Part shown: positions 20,770 through 32,416 of the stretch, piece after piece
Layout: each line of letters starts with the position of its first letter
Position numbering within the stretch: position 1 is the first letter of the stretch
From: Spirodela intermedia
Taxonomy: Eukaryota > Streptophyta > Magnoliopsida > Alismatales > Araceae
Length of the DNA: 64,000 nucleotides
Direction: 5' to 3'
Assembly: GCA_902729315.2 (NCBI GenBank)
Contig: LR746278.1
Location: forward strand, 2,077,001 to 2,141,000
The notes under the pieces: model-generated
Database searches by the model: none
What the model saw: only the letters and a program-made list of their open reading frames with translations
Told to the model about the DNA's origin: nothing
Translations under genes and position numbers: made by a program

Positions 20770-22395
20770 CAGAAGATATCACCATTTGTCAAAATGGCAG
20801 TAACCCATTGCGGGTATTGAAATCATAATCGGAAGGCGCGCACGCGCGCGACAGAGAGAGAGAGAAGAAGGAGGAGGCGGTCCTCTGGAAGGGATTCCCG
20901 GAAGGCTCATTCGACATCATCTATAACTCAGTGCTGAGCAAAGGAGGAGGCAGTTGCATCGCCCTCCTCTGAGCCATCCAGGACCTCCGGTGACGGAATA
21001 GGAAGAGACCGACGAAGAGGAGATCCGTTAAAAAGCTCCACTGGATGAAGAGGCAGCAGCGATGCCGGAACCAGAAGAAGCAGAGGCCACCGACGGAAGA
21101 AGAAGAAGAAACAGAAGGGGGAGACACGGCCACAAGCTCCACCGGAAGAAGAAGCTGCCGGTGAAAGCCGCCGTAGCAGCAGAATAACAAGAAGGAGAAG
21201 ATGAGGAGAGACCGCCACCGGCAACCCCTGCCGCCGGCCGAAACTTGTCGACGAGCCCGGGGAACTGCCGGAAGAAAGCTAACCGTTATGTTTCTCCTTC
21301 TCCAAAACCCTCCACGACGAGAAGGTTTCCGAGGAATGTCCCTTTTAACCCTCACATATGAGAATCTCATGAGGGTATTATTGACTTTTCAATAAAGACA
21401 AAGGGAGATTAGTACATTAGCAATATCTTACTCCTCGACTATATTTAATTAAGTTAATAGCATCGAGAATGAAACGAATATGAATTAACGAAATTTTTAG
21501 GCTTTTATAAGAATCTATTATGTTAATTTTGGCCTAAAACGAAATCACCACTGGATAATTTATTTATAGCAAAGTACAATTATCCCTTTAACCGTGCTTT
21601 TTTCTCTTGTAATCGATTCATAAGCTGGTAAGATCTCCCCTCCACTCCTCGATCCCTGGTGGGTTTCGTCTCCGAATCCCGAAGGAATTTCTTTAGGCTG
21701 AATCGGGTTCTCCGATGCCTTCCCTAGGGGGGAGCATAATGCTGGAGCGCACAATTCTCCGCTCGATCCAGTGCTCGAAGTGGGAATCGTCGCCGGAGCA
21801 CCCCCGGCGATGCCTGGCCAGGAGTTTCAAGGTCTTCTCCCCTCGCCCCAGAGGTCTCCGTCTGCCTGTAGAAGGCTGACACGTAGAATAGGAGGGATGG
21901 GGGGCAATCGAGAGATCATGGCCGAAATCGCCTGATATCTTGGATGCCTTTCTGTTCGAATCCACTGGTATGGTGCTCTCCTACGTCCGAACCGTGGAAG
22001 CATCTGTTCCTGTTCCTGTTCCTGTTCCTGTTCCCGTCAAATTGGCCATGGCACCAGTCATCCCCAATGGCCACGGAAATCTTCCCATATTCAGGCAATT
22101 TGCGGATGAGAAGTCAGAAGAGCAATGTTCGAAGACGATAAGCTTCAAGTGTATCAAGATCTCTGCTGATCGAGTATCCAGGCTATTTATTATTGATATT
22201 GCGTTAGTAATATTCTCGATGCCATCGTCATCAGAGAAGCTACCTTCTCAGTTGTTCTATTTGCAAGGGGAAGAGGGCAGATGCTTTTCTCTCCACCTAT
22301 TTCCATTGCCCTTATGTAGTCATATAAATATCGCCAGAAGTCCTCCACGATGTATCCTGCCTCTTCACTTTCCTCAATCTGTGAGCAACAAGACA
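20770..22395. other. intergenic and probable Nudix promoter/leader
   Basis: No separate gene was established. At 20835-20850 there is a CG/CA alternating stretch, and 20850-21250 is purine-rich low complexity. A 54-codon frame at 21715-21879 (MPSLGGSIMLERTILRSIQ) has the composition of a targeting peptide and is in the same frame as the Nudix exon 1, but a stop at 21877 separates them. A (TTCCTG)n-type hexamer repeat lies at about 22001-22034. A TATA-like element at 22323-22330 is listed separately. Confidence 0.5.
22323..22330 (+). promoter_or_regulatory. TATA-like element of the Nudix gene
   Basis: TATAAATA (22323-22330) lies 66-73 bp upstream of the ATG at 22396. If used, transcription would begin near 22355, which favours 22396 over upstream in-frame ATGs at 21970 and 22219. 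Motif and spacing only. Confidence 0.45.
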
Positions 22396-25300
22396 ATGGC
22401 GTTGACCACAGGGCCATTGATGGGTTTCTATAATTATCGTTTGTCACCAGGGCCCGTGAATGGAAGGATCTCAACTTTCACGAGGGAGGATAGAGGTATA
22501 TATTGTGTTTTTCTTTTGGATAGTCCAATATCTCTTTCTGACTTGCTTCGAGTTTCAGATATTGCAATTGAATTCGAATTCTAAGATGAAATCATCATCT
22601 ACATATGCTACTGGTTTCAATAACTTCTAACCCATAAAATAAGGCAAATTTGTGTAAAAACTTGTGCTCTGATTTAGGATGTCATACCCCTGCGCATCCG
22701 AGCAACGGTGAGGTGCATTTTCAAGAGATTTTATTTATCTCGTGATTAAGAATATTATGGTGAAGCCCATCATATGAATTACCCACAAGGAGCTGGACGT
22801 TTTTTCAGCTAACTATCATGGAATATCACGAGGACTGTGACACCCAATTGTTCTTCTTAAATTCAACGTGCCTTTGACTTTAGAGATAGATGGGAGTTCT
22901 AGATAATTTCTGAAGATCGTGATGCAATCCAGACAGGCAGATACATTCTCTCAGAGTTCCTCTTCATACTGTCATTTGTAAATCCTTGAACATGACTCCC
23001 TGATTCCTAATTAGTGAACAATATTGGATTCACTAGTGCTCCCGTTTTATGAATTAGAAAGCAGCGATGATATGGATTAGTTGTCTGAAACATGGCATGG
23101 TTCACCTTTTCTATATTTTTATATCATTTGGTTCCTTCTTGCCGTCATAAAACGGATATGAGACATGCATTAAAATTGATTCTACTAAAAAAACGATCCC
23201 CTTTTCTTTATCTTGGTCACTGATTTCTCATCTACAATCCAGGTTCCATATCCACTATCCTCAAAGGAAGATCAACTTCTTTTTCTCTGGTTTATCGAAA
23301 TTTACTTGTCAATGGCAACAAGTTCCCGAAGAAAGGAGTTAACGTCGTCTCCCCTACTACATCCTTCAACACAACCCAGGAGATACTCGATGCATATGAA
23401 GATGAATATGGTGGGGCCATAATAGACCATGAGGGCTTGCCATCGAGCGCTAATGCATTTTCTGCCGCCCTTCAGTCTTCTCTTTCTCTCTGGAAATCAA
23501 AGGTAGGTTTATAGATCTCCTTTTTTCTGAAGGACTGAGAGTGATGATATTCTGCGACGTTGTTCTCCCCCGATTGATTGGATAATATTCTCTACCTGGT
23601 GTGAAAATATAGGGGAAAAGGGGCATATGGCTCAAGTTACCAGAAAAACGAGCTGATCTTGTCCCAGTTGCTATAAAGGTAGTTCTTTCCTTTTGTATGA
23701 GAGAATTGGACGAAGTTATGCTTTTCCAAAGGTTGAAATACAGCTGAAATATTATGGTCTTTATCCAACGTGACAAGAGAATTGAATGGATACCCAGAGA
23801 GAAAGTCATGCTTTCTGAGAACTCACAAAGTCTATAGACCAATGAGCCAATATATTGACTAGTAAAGAGTCTTTCTTGCGGGATATTCGTCTGAAATAAT
23901 TTTTTCTGTTAAAAACTCCTTGGAGATTCCGTAGTAATGATCAAGTTTATATTTGTGCACTTAAATTTGCACTTTTCGTCACAAGTCAAAGCACCATTTT
24001 TGTACAATTTTTAAAATTTTGTGCCCAAATTCATTTAGGAAGGCTTCAATTACCACCACGCTGAGCCCGGATATGTTATGCTGACGTGCTGGATCCCAGG
24101 AGGAGCCTGCATGCTCCCTGCGACTGCGTCACATCAAGTTGGCGTAGGGGCATTCGTCATGAATGAAAACAGAGAGGTATCGGTTTCAGAGGAAGAAGCG
24201 TCTTGACTTTTTTTTAATGAGTAAAAAGTACTATAATCTATAAATTAGATCAGTCTTGATTATGCATGAAATATCTGCTCATTTAATGGCCGTTTTTTTT
24301 ACAGCTTGGTCGTAACCCCTGGGAGCAAAATATTTACCAAATTAGCTTCATTTTTAGCAAATGTTGACCTTCTAAGACCTGCATTTAGTGGATGAGAAAT
24401 ATCCACATAATTGGTAGAAATAAAATAATAATTGTGGTTTCAATATTGTTCTAATTAATTTTTTGGGTTCTACGAAAGACATACAGGTTAATTTATTTAT
24501 TATCATTATTTCAAATTTTTAGGTACTTGTTGTCAAAGAGAAACTTTGCCCACGGAGGTGCTCGGGACTGTGGAAACTACCAACAGGCTTCATTGATAAG
24601 GTACCCGTGCTCGACCATACGGCTATATTTTTTAAGCGATCTTCTATTTTTGTCCTTGATTGGGATCTCATAGTTTAATGAAAATGAAAAGCTTCTGTTT
24701 CTTTTTCAATTTTTTTTTTTCTAGGCTGAGGAAATATACTCTGGAGCAATAAGAGAAGTGAAAGAAGAGACTGGTGTAAGATGAAACTTTCTTCTCTCTC
24801 TCCTTTTTTTTTTTTTTTTTTTTTGTTTGGAGATGATTTTTCTCTGATTTTTCCCCTCCTAATTAATCCTCCTCCCTCTTTATTAAACAGATAGACACCG
24901 TATTCTTAGAAGTGGTTGCTTTCAGGTAAATTAAACTCAAACCCTCTTCAAAGAATTACCTCATCTCTGAATAGATCGCTCATCTATGATTTTTTCAGGT
25001 GCTCTCTCATGACTTTATTCGCTTCAAAACGTGTAAATAAAGTTTCATTTAATCTTGTAGTATTATCGTAATTTTCCATTTTTAGGCATGCCCACCTCGT
25101 TGCCTTTGAGAAATCAGATCTGTTCTTCATGTGTGTGCTGCGGCCCATATCATCTGAGATCAAAATCGACGAGAAGGAGATTCAAGCTGCAAGGGTAATA
25201 TTTTTCTAAATTCTCATTAAATTTCTGCTTCCGAGTCTCTCTTGATTAGCTTTTCTTACCAATTTAGGATTTTCTTTTCGCTCAGTGGATGCCTTTTGGT

Positions 25301-25668
25301 AATACCTTTCTCAATTCTCATTAAATTTCTGCTGCCGAGTCTCTCTTGATTAGCTTTTCTTACTGATTTAGGAAATTTTCTTTCCTCAGTGGATGCCTTT
25401 TGTTAATATTTTTATAAATTCTGATTAAAATTTCTGCTCCCGAGTCTCTTTTGATTAGCTTTTCTTACTCATTTATAATTTTTTCTTCCCTCAGTGGATG
25501 CCTTTTGGTGAATTCATCAGTCAGTCGTTCTATCAAGAAGATTCCATGTTGAAGAAGGCGATCGACGTCTCTCTTGCCAGATGCGAGAACTACTACCATG
25601 GATTCACCGCCCACCGAGTGATTTCCAAGTTTGACGATCGACTTTCCTACCTTTATTACCGAGATTAG
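22396..25668 (+). CDS. Nudix hydrolase, NUDT8-like
   Basis: Nine exons (22396-22495, 23243-23502, 23613-23678, 24039-24176, 24523-24600, 24725-24775, 24891-24925, 25086-25194, 25495-25668) join in frame to 336 residues. Visible blocks: ILDAYEDEYGGAIID, GKRGIWLKLPEKRADLVP, EGFNYHHAEPGYVMLTCWIP, HQVGVGAFVMN, then the complete Nudix box GX5EX7REVXEEXGI at residues 210-232. The box is split by two introns, and LFFMCVLRPIS follows. This layout matches the plant NUDT2/7/8/10 group, with NUDT8 the best fit. The catalytic glutamates are intact, so diphosphate hydrolysis is expected; the substrate (nucleoside diphosphate derivative) is not determined here. The start is uncertain: the frame stays open upstream (ATGs at 22219 and 21970), which could add a plastid leader. 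The last intron carries a triplicated acceptor. Confidence 0.92.
25195..25507 (+). repeat. three tandem ~104-bp units duplicating the exon 9 splice acceptor
   Basis: The unit starts with GTAATATTT (the donor-side sequence right after exon 8), runs through TCTCTTGATTAGCTTTTCTTAC, and ends with CTCAG followed by TGGATGCCTTTTG, the first 13 bases of exon 9. TGGATGCC occurs at 25286, 25390 and 25495, giving periods of 104 and 105. Only the third copy continues into the conserved coding sequence. The two upstream copies would each read into a TAA after about 13 codons if used as the acceptor. Confidence 0.93.
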
Positions 25669-26433
25669 AAAAGAACGGTGTCTGAATTTACGACTCGTCC
25701 GGGGGTAATTTCGGAATTTATGACTCGATACGTTGACTTTTGCATGGAATTTGTGGTGGGCTCCGCACTTGGGCTGTGCCCCTCTTCAAGTCAACTCCTT
25801 TCCATGTGGTGTCTAGTCCTTGGAGAAAGTGCTTGTTCGTGTAATCCTTCTGGTGGTGCCATTTTGGATGCTGGCTTTTGAAGCCCATTATCGGCCCATA
25901 AGGCCCAACTTAATGTCGCCCATTTGGTAGCTTGTCCGCGTGACGAACCGTGCCGACCCACGACGGCTGAATCAGACTCACTGTCGTCAACGCCGGGGCT
26001 TCCCAGATACGTATCGGACAGCACGAAGAAGACGGCAACGGGCATCACATGGTCAACCATTTGACTAACCCAGATTCTTTAAAAAACCCATAATATTTTT
26101 ATCTGTTGCTGATAGGTCCCTCGTCGCATAAATTTATTCTTATGGTCTGAAACGTATTAGCCAGGACGGTGACGACTAGAATCTCTCTAGAATCTAATCA
26201 ATCAAATAGTCCAATCTCTCTCTCTCTCTCTCTCTAGATTTATACGTTGATTAATATATATATTTTTTATCGAGGGTGCATATTATATTAAATGTATAAA
26301 CAACACTAGTAGTCTGAAAGCGGGCCAGGTAAGTCTAGAAAAGAGCTCGGCCCGAATCGAAAGTCGGCCCACGAAGGACGACGGGCTTCAACGTACTCTC
26401 CGGCGAAATCAAAGGCACTGCTTTTACAAAGCA

Positions 26434-26475
<42 letters not shown>

Positions 26476-28127
26476 GCTTTGGGCCCGGGCCTGTAGTGTG
26501 ATACGGGCCTTTCCGCTGGGCTCGGGCATAGTCTGGGCCAGGGCCCGCCCGCTGGTCGCATTTTCCACGTCAGTATTTACGACAGAACCACTAAAAAATC
26601 TACTCTCCTGCCGGATGACGTCACCGTTTGATTATGTTCAGGGCCACTCGCGCGTGCTTAAGCGCCGAAAGTAAAGTAGGCCATCAGAAGACTTTCCTAG
26701 GATCCCCACTCAGTTTATTTTAAAGAAATGCCCCTCGCGCGTGCGTCACTGGACATGCGTGAGGAGATTAATTAAAGCTAATGGGTTATTACATCTGTAC
26801 CCTGGGAAAATATTGTGTGACGTTTCGAGACCTCAGAAACCCCCGTCAACGTATTTTGGGCCTCTAGATAAGGTTTATTATTGCAATGTTAAAACGTTCA
26901 GGGTATTAAGTTGAAGTTTGTTTTAAGTAGACAGCTCGCCATCATTTCGCCTATTTGCATGATAGACACTGAAAGAATCATATTTTCCGATGTGCCCCTG
27001 ATTTTTTGACATTGACACTACCTCCTTTTCCCCTCTCTATTAGGAAATCTCAGGAGTCAACGGAAGCTGGTCAGTAGTGCGCCGGAGGTTGATGGTACGG
27101 AGAGAAAAGACAAGTGAGCTGTCATCATCCGATAGGATGTGAGAAGGACGCTTCCAAACGCGGGGCCCCGGTTTCAGCCGAATGCGATTTTCCGAAGCAC
27201 TCCTTAACGCGTCGTTCTCGTTGGTGAACGCACACGTCCGATCTTTCTCGCTACGCACTGTATCTGCTGGAGGGCAGCAGCGTGGAAGATCCTCCGGCAT
27301 TGGAGGCCTGAGACTCTGACAGATACCAGAATATTCGGAATTATAATTCACATAAATAAATCCAATAATAATTTAATATTCGGGACAACGACGGCGCCAG
27401 TCGGTAAATGACAAAGGAGGGACACGCGTCAGTTTCTAGTCGTGTTCCCTTCCGACGAGCGTTGGGGCTCCTTTTTCTGACGTGAAGTCCCGTGCATTAA
27501 GACTCGCCGACGCTGGCCCCACCCCGAACGTCTAGAGAGATCTCGGGAAGGTCGACTTGCCATCACCGTCGATTCTGTGGACTTTCCAGTGGACCCTTCC
27601 CATGCGCCGCCGTAGCCGGCCTGACTTGACCGGCATGGAGAAGTAATTGACCACAACACCCTCCGAAGAATCCCCCGTTTGAACATTATGAATGACCTGA
27701 ACACCCGTATGCGGGGACGATGTGGGTACGTGGCGGGAGGAGAGGCGGTCCCCTCTCCCAGTTTTCTCCGGGGGAGGAAAAACAGTTAGTGGCATTAATA
27801 GTAAATATAATGAAATAAGGGGCTGAACCGAAGCCTCCTTCTTTCTCCTCCCGCCGCCGTCAGCAGACGTCAAAAACAGGCAGAACCGGGGAGGCGACAA
27901 ACGGGTCCGCCGCACGGATTTTCTCTGCTTCAGGTCGTTGCCTGGAGGTTTCTGTTCGGCCACGAGTTCTCTCCCTCCATATGCTGCAACTGGTCTCCTC
28001 TGGCTCCCCATACGGATATAAATATAAATGATGATTTCTCCGGGGGGAGGATCTCGAATTTGACGACTGCGTCCTCCTCCACATTCCGTGCTGCGGCGTG
28101 AACGGGAGACTCAGGGTGCCGTCTTCG
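25669..28127. other. intergenic, no gene recognised
   Basis: This 2.4 kb stretch holds (CT)n tracts at about 26217-26236 and 26440-26474, GC-rich segments with scattered minus-strand frames (27.4-28.2 kb) that have no family signature, and the phosphofructokinase promoter at its right end. Confidence 0.55.
28015..28029 (+). promoter_or_regulatory. TATA element of the phosphofructokinase gene
   Basis: GGATATAAATATAAA lies about 100 bp upstream of the ATG at 28128, giving a leader of roughly 70 bases if used. Motif and spacing only. Confidence 0.55.
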
Positions 28128-31100
28128 ATGGAGTACTTGCCTTCTAAGGTGGCGCTTCCTCAGAAATTCCGCGCGGAGTGTCAGTCCAACGGCGCTGTCG
28201 GGAATCATCTGCCGGATCTACGGAGCTCTCTTTCCCCCTCCTCCTCCGTCAAGGTCCCGCCGACTCCCTCCAGGAACGGTGAGGTTAAGCTCGTTTCTAA
28301 GAGAGGGATGGATCTCGAGGGGAAACCCTTCGCGAAGATCATCCAAGGGAACGGCGGCTATGTGCTCGAGGACGTCCCTCACTTGACCGATTACATCGAT
28401 GATCTCCCTGTAAGTTTCGGTTGCTGTTTCTTCGTGAAGTCGGAAGAGTCTTAGAACTCATGTCTTCCTTTGCAAATAAAAATAAAAAAAAGAACAAAAA
28501 AAATTATTTCCCCGTGTCGTTGTAGGCGTTTGTTTGGTTTCTGAAACCCGTAGCAAGGATTCTTGTTTTTACGATTATGACGGCCCATAGTTGATTTCCT
28601 CTAATTGATCGGTGGCTGATCACAGCATGATAGACGATTTTCTTAAGAATTACACTACAAGTTCAACTCATCCGAGGATTTCGTGCCTTTGACAGAAATA
28701 TCCAAATCCGTTGCAAGACAATCCAGCTTACTCAGTCGTCAAGTAAGTCCATTCAGCAAGGGTCTGTTTCGCCGGTGTTTCTTTATGCTTCGCGTCTGGA
28801 GTACTAATTCGTGCAATTTCATGTTCTTGCAGGCAGTACTTCGTTAATATTGATGATACCGTCGCTCAAAAGGTAAATTCAGTCTCCAAAAATTACGCAT
28901 GGAGTCTTTTATTATCTTCTATTGTGATTTTAATCCTTCCGAAACTCCACGCAAATTGTACGTACTTTTTTGAAATTGGTATCCCATTTAGTAATTGCCA
29001 CTCATCTACGCATGAGTCATGAGCTCGGGGTGACATTTTCTGTTGGGAAGTCTTTATCGAATCATCATTTAGAATTTTAGTGATAAGATATAGTTATTTT
29101 ATTTTTCTATCAATTAGTTATGGTAAAAAATAGAAGTAGTAATTAATCCCCATTAGTTGAAATTACAGACTAATATTTCTGGTTTATTAATTATTTGACA
29201 GATTGTAGTTCACAAAACTAGCCCGAGAGGAACTCACTTCAGACGTGCAGGACCCCGGCAGAAGGTATATTTTTTAGCCTGGACGGTGTCAGGTAGATAT
29301 GGATATCAAGTACTTACAGTTGTATTTAAATGATCGCAGGTTTATTTTGAATCAGATGAAGTGCGTGCTTGCATTGTTACGTGTGGTGGCCTGTGCCCTG
29401 GACTGAACACTGTGATTAGAGAAATAGTTTGTGGATTATCTCATATGTATGGAGTGACCAGAATTCTGGGGATAGAGGTGAGTAGTTGTAATTTTTGCAT
29501 TCTCCTGGGCAGCATAAACGACTTTCGAGTTTCTTCATTTATAGTGGTGAATCCAGACGGATAGACTATGTCTTATCACTTCTCCTATTGATTCTCCCAT
29601 TCTTGCAACCGTATTCTGTCATTATGCATCCGCTAAACACTTAATCGAAAGTTATCTTTAAATTGTATTAGACACTGATCTGTTTTACATGGATAACAAA
29701 CAAACAGAAACCCATCTAAGGTGGCATTAAATTCGCGTTTATGGATGTCTGCTAAGGAGGGAAGTTGCTATGTTTCATATGTAGAAGCATGGCTCATGGA
29801 AGTAGGAGAATAGAACCTTCTCATTGACATCAATGCAATGATGGATGAGATATATTTTGAACTGTAATGGTGTCAGCTTTTTATGTTTTCTTTGATCATA
29901 ATCTACACCATCATTGATTGATGCCATTTATGCCAAGTTTCTCTGTCTAGAAAGAATCCAAGTGCAGTAACTGGTGCACAATCTCTTAAAAGCATTACGG
30001 AATCTGCAGGGAGGATACAAGGGTTTCTATGCTCGCAACACCATTCCCTTGACAGCTAAATATGTCAATGACATCCACAAGAGAGGGGGTACGGTTCTTG
30101 GCACTTCACGAGGTGGCCAGGACACTACAAAGATCGTAGATAGTATCCAAGACCGGAGGATCAATCAGGTAAGTCTTAGGAGCATGCGAACCTTTATATC
30201 TATTTTCATGGTCCAGTGAGTTCAAGCACTGTAATTTACTTGTCTTTCAGGTGTATATTATTGGGGGGGATGGAACACAGAAGGGGGCATCAGTAATTTT
30301 TGAGGTAACAGCTGTTACCAAAGCATTTTGTGTTATTCATTGGCCTTGACTGCATTCATCAACGTATCACGGAAGGAAAAACTAATGTTTTTTTGGCCTC
30401 TTTGGATATTTTTTTGGGCCCACACTCATCTTTCCTTATTATAATATTCATACAGGAAATTGTAAGGCGTGGCCTGAAGGTTTCTGTTGTTGGAATACCT
30501 AAGACCATTGACAATGACATTGCGGTAAGCAGATTATCTACTACCTTTCCCTATCATGAGAAACTAATCTGCTTTCGGCAGTGCTTGCTCTTTTCATCGC
30601 TTCTTTACACTTCAGAGCCGTGTGTCTTCAGGTTATTGACAGGTCCTTTGGTTTTGACACTGCTGTTGAAGAGGCACAGCGGGCCATCAACGCTGCCCAC
30701 GTTGAGGCTGAAAGCGGTGAAAATGGCATCGGTGTAGTAAAACTGATGGGCCGCAACAGCGGTCAGTCTCGTCTGCCTAATTAGCCGAACCTTTTGACGT
30801 CCTGTCTCAGAATTGTTAGCACGCTGCTGATTTTTATAGTTGTATCATTTAGATTAGCATGCGAAGTCTTCACATGTCCGATACCTATGGTTTTTAAGAG
30901 TTTTACGCCGTACTGAAGATTGACTAACAGAGTCTTCTTCTCCCATGTCTGTCTAGGGTTCATCGCTATGTATGCTACTCTTGCCAGCCGAGACGTGGTA
31001 AGCCTTTTACCTCTTTCAAAGATAGTTGAGCTCGAGCTCCCGATTTCGGATTTGTCAAATAACATAGCCCGATGCCCATTTTCCAGGATTGTTGCTTGAT

Positions 31101-32006
31101 CCCAGAATCCCCATTCTACCTGGAGGGGCCCGGGGGACTCTTCGAGTTCATAGAGAGATGCCTGAAAGAACACGGCCACATGGTCATCGTCGTCGCCGAG
31201 GGCGCTGGGCAGGAGCTTATCGCAGAGACGATGCGGTCAGCGAACTCGAAGGATCCCTCTGGAAATAAGCTTCTTCTCGATGTGGGTCTGTGGCTGTCTC
31301 AGAAGATAAAGGTAGATCTTGATCCCAGCCTATCGGCAGGTTTCTTCCTGGGATCTGATATTCATCTGCGATAGTAACCGCCCGCGGACTTCTTCTCTGC
31401 AGGATCATTTTGCCAAGAAACCGAAGATGGTGATAAATCTGAAATACATAGGTTCTCTTCTTAGAAAGCCCTTTTCTTTCCTCTACCCTCTGCCTCCTGA
31501 GCTTCTTGACCAGCTAGATCTCACGGAATGGGATCCGTGTGCTCGCAGATCCGACGTACATGATCAGGGCAGTCCCCAGCAACGCATCTGACAACGTCTA
31601 CTGCACGCTTCTGGCTCAGAGCGCCGTTCACGGCGCCATGGCGGGCTACACGGGCTTCACAGTCGGGCCCGTCAACGGAAGGCACGCCTACATTCCCTTC
31701 TACGTAAGTGTGCATCGTATCTCCTCTTCTTCCGTTAATCTCCATTATTGGGCCATGCCCCACCCACCTCGGTATGTATCTGATGTATGATGGGCGCCGC
31801 AGAGGACGACGGAGACCCAGAGGAAGGTGGTGATAACAGACAGAATGTGGGCGAGGCTGCTTTCCTCCACCAATCAGCCGAGTTTTCTCAGCCATGAACA
31901 CGTCGAAGACGAGGACGAGGACGACGGAATGCATGATAACAGCAGCCAGTTGGCGGACGGAGCGAGCAGCGGAGGCGGCGGCGCCGCCGAGAATGGCAAC
32001 ATCTGA
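28128..32006 (+). CDS. PFK: ATP-dependent 6-phosphofructokinase (plant PFK3-like)
   Basis: Fourteen exons join in frame to 551 residues: 28128-28409, 28696-28742, 28833-28872, 29202-29264, 29340-29477, 30010-30168, 30251-30304, 30456-30524, 30632-30761, 30957-30997, 31087-31311, 31403-31451, 31549-31703, 31803-32006. The enzyme phosphorylates fructose 6-phosphate to the 1,6-bisphosphate in glycolysis. Seen: [30 protein letters not shown] (ATP loop), the ATP-type signature GGDGTQKGA at 248-256 (a pyrophosphate enzyme would show GGDD), the catalytic PKTIDND at 276-282, LMGRNSGF near 322, and [11 protein letters not shown]. The pattern resembles cytosolic PFK3/6/7. A serine-rich N-terminal extension of about 70 residues and an acidic, glycine-rich C-terminal tail are longer than in Arabidopsis PFK3. 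The gene is convergent with Aurora, 410 bp apart. Confidence 0.95.
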
Positions 32007-32416
32007 GATGGGCGACGAACGACCTTCCTCTTGGTACAAAACACCAGGACGATTCTTTTGTTTCTTATTCTCGACACATTGAATAAATATGTATGTATGT
32101 ATGTAGATACGATGCATCTATGTATGTAGTTATGCATCTTCCTTATTTTTTTATCTGAAAAAAATGGAATCAATCTAGATGACGACGACAGAAGAGCATG
32201 CGATATATAAATTCCCGTTACACCTGCAGTTTCGTCCAGCTTTCATCGTGAGACAGACATGATTAGACGAAGAAGGAAGAAGAAGAAGAAGAAGAATATT
32301 TCGCAGGCAAGAGATCTGCAGCTACGACGACAAGGACGATTGATTGTCTCATAATATTCATGGCCTTTGTTTCGCTGCACCACCCCCATATATCTATCTC
32401 ATCATCATCGATCGGA
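32007..32416. other. short spacer between convergent genes
   Basis: This holds the two 3' ends of phosphofructokinase (+) and Aurora kinase (-). It includes a (GTAT)n tetranucleotide run near 32090-32105 and a (GAA)n run near 32272-32296. No gene was seen. Confidence 0.6.

Noticed and set aside
20921-21370. A 149-codon minus-strand frame
   Set aside because: It is serine/phenylalanine/leucine-rich low complexity from purine-rich DNA, without a domain or promoter.
27532-28011. A 159-codon minus-strand frame upstream of phosphofructokinase
   Set aside because: The composition is arginine/serine-rich and unrecognised; it lies in the promoter region of an opposite-strand gene.
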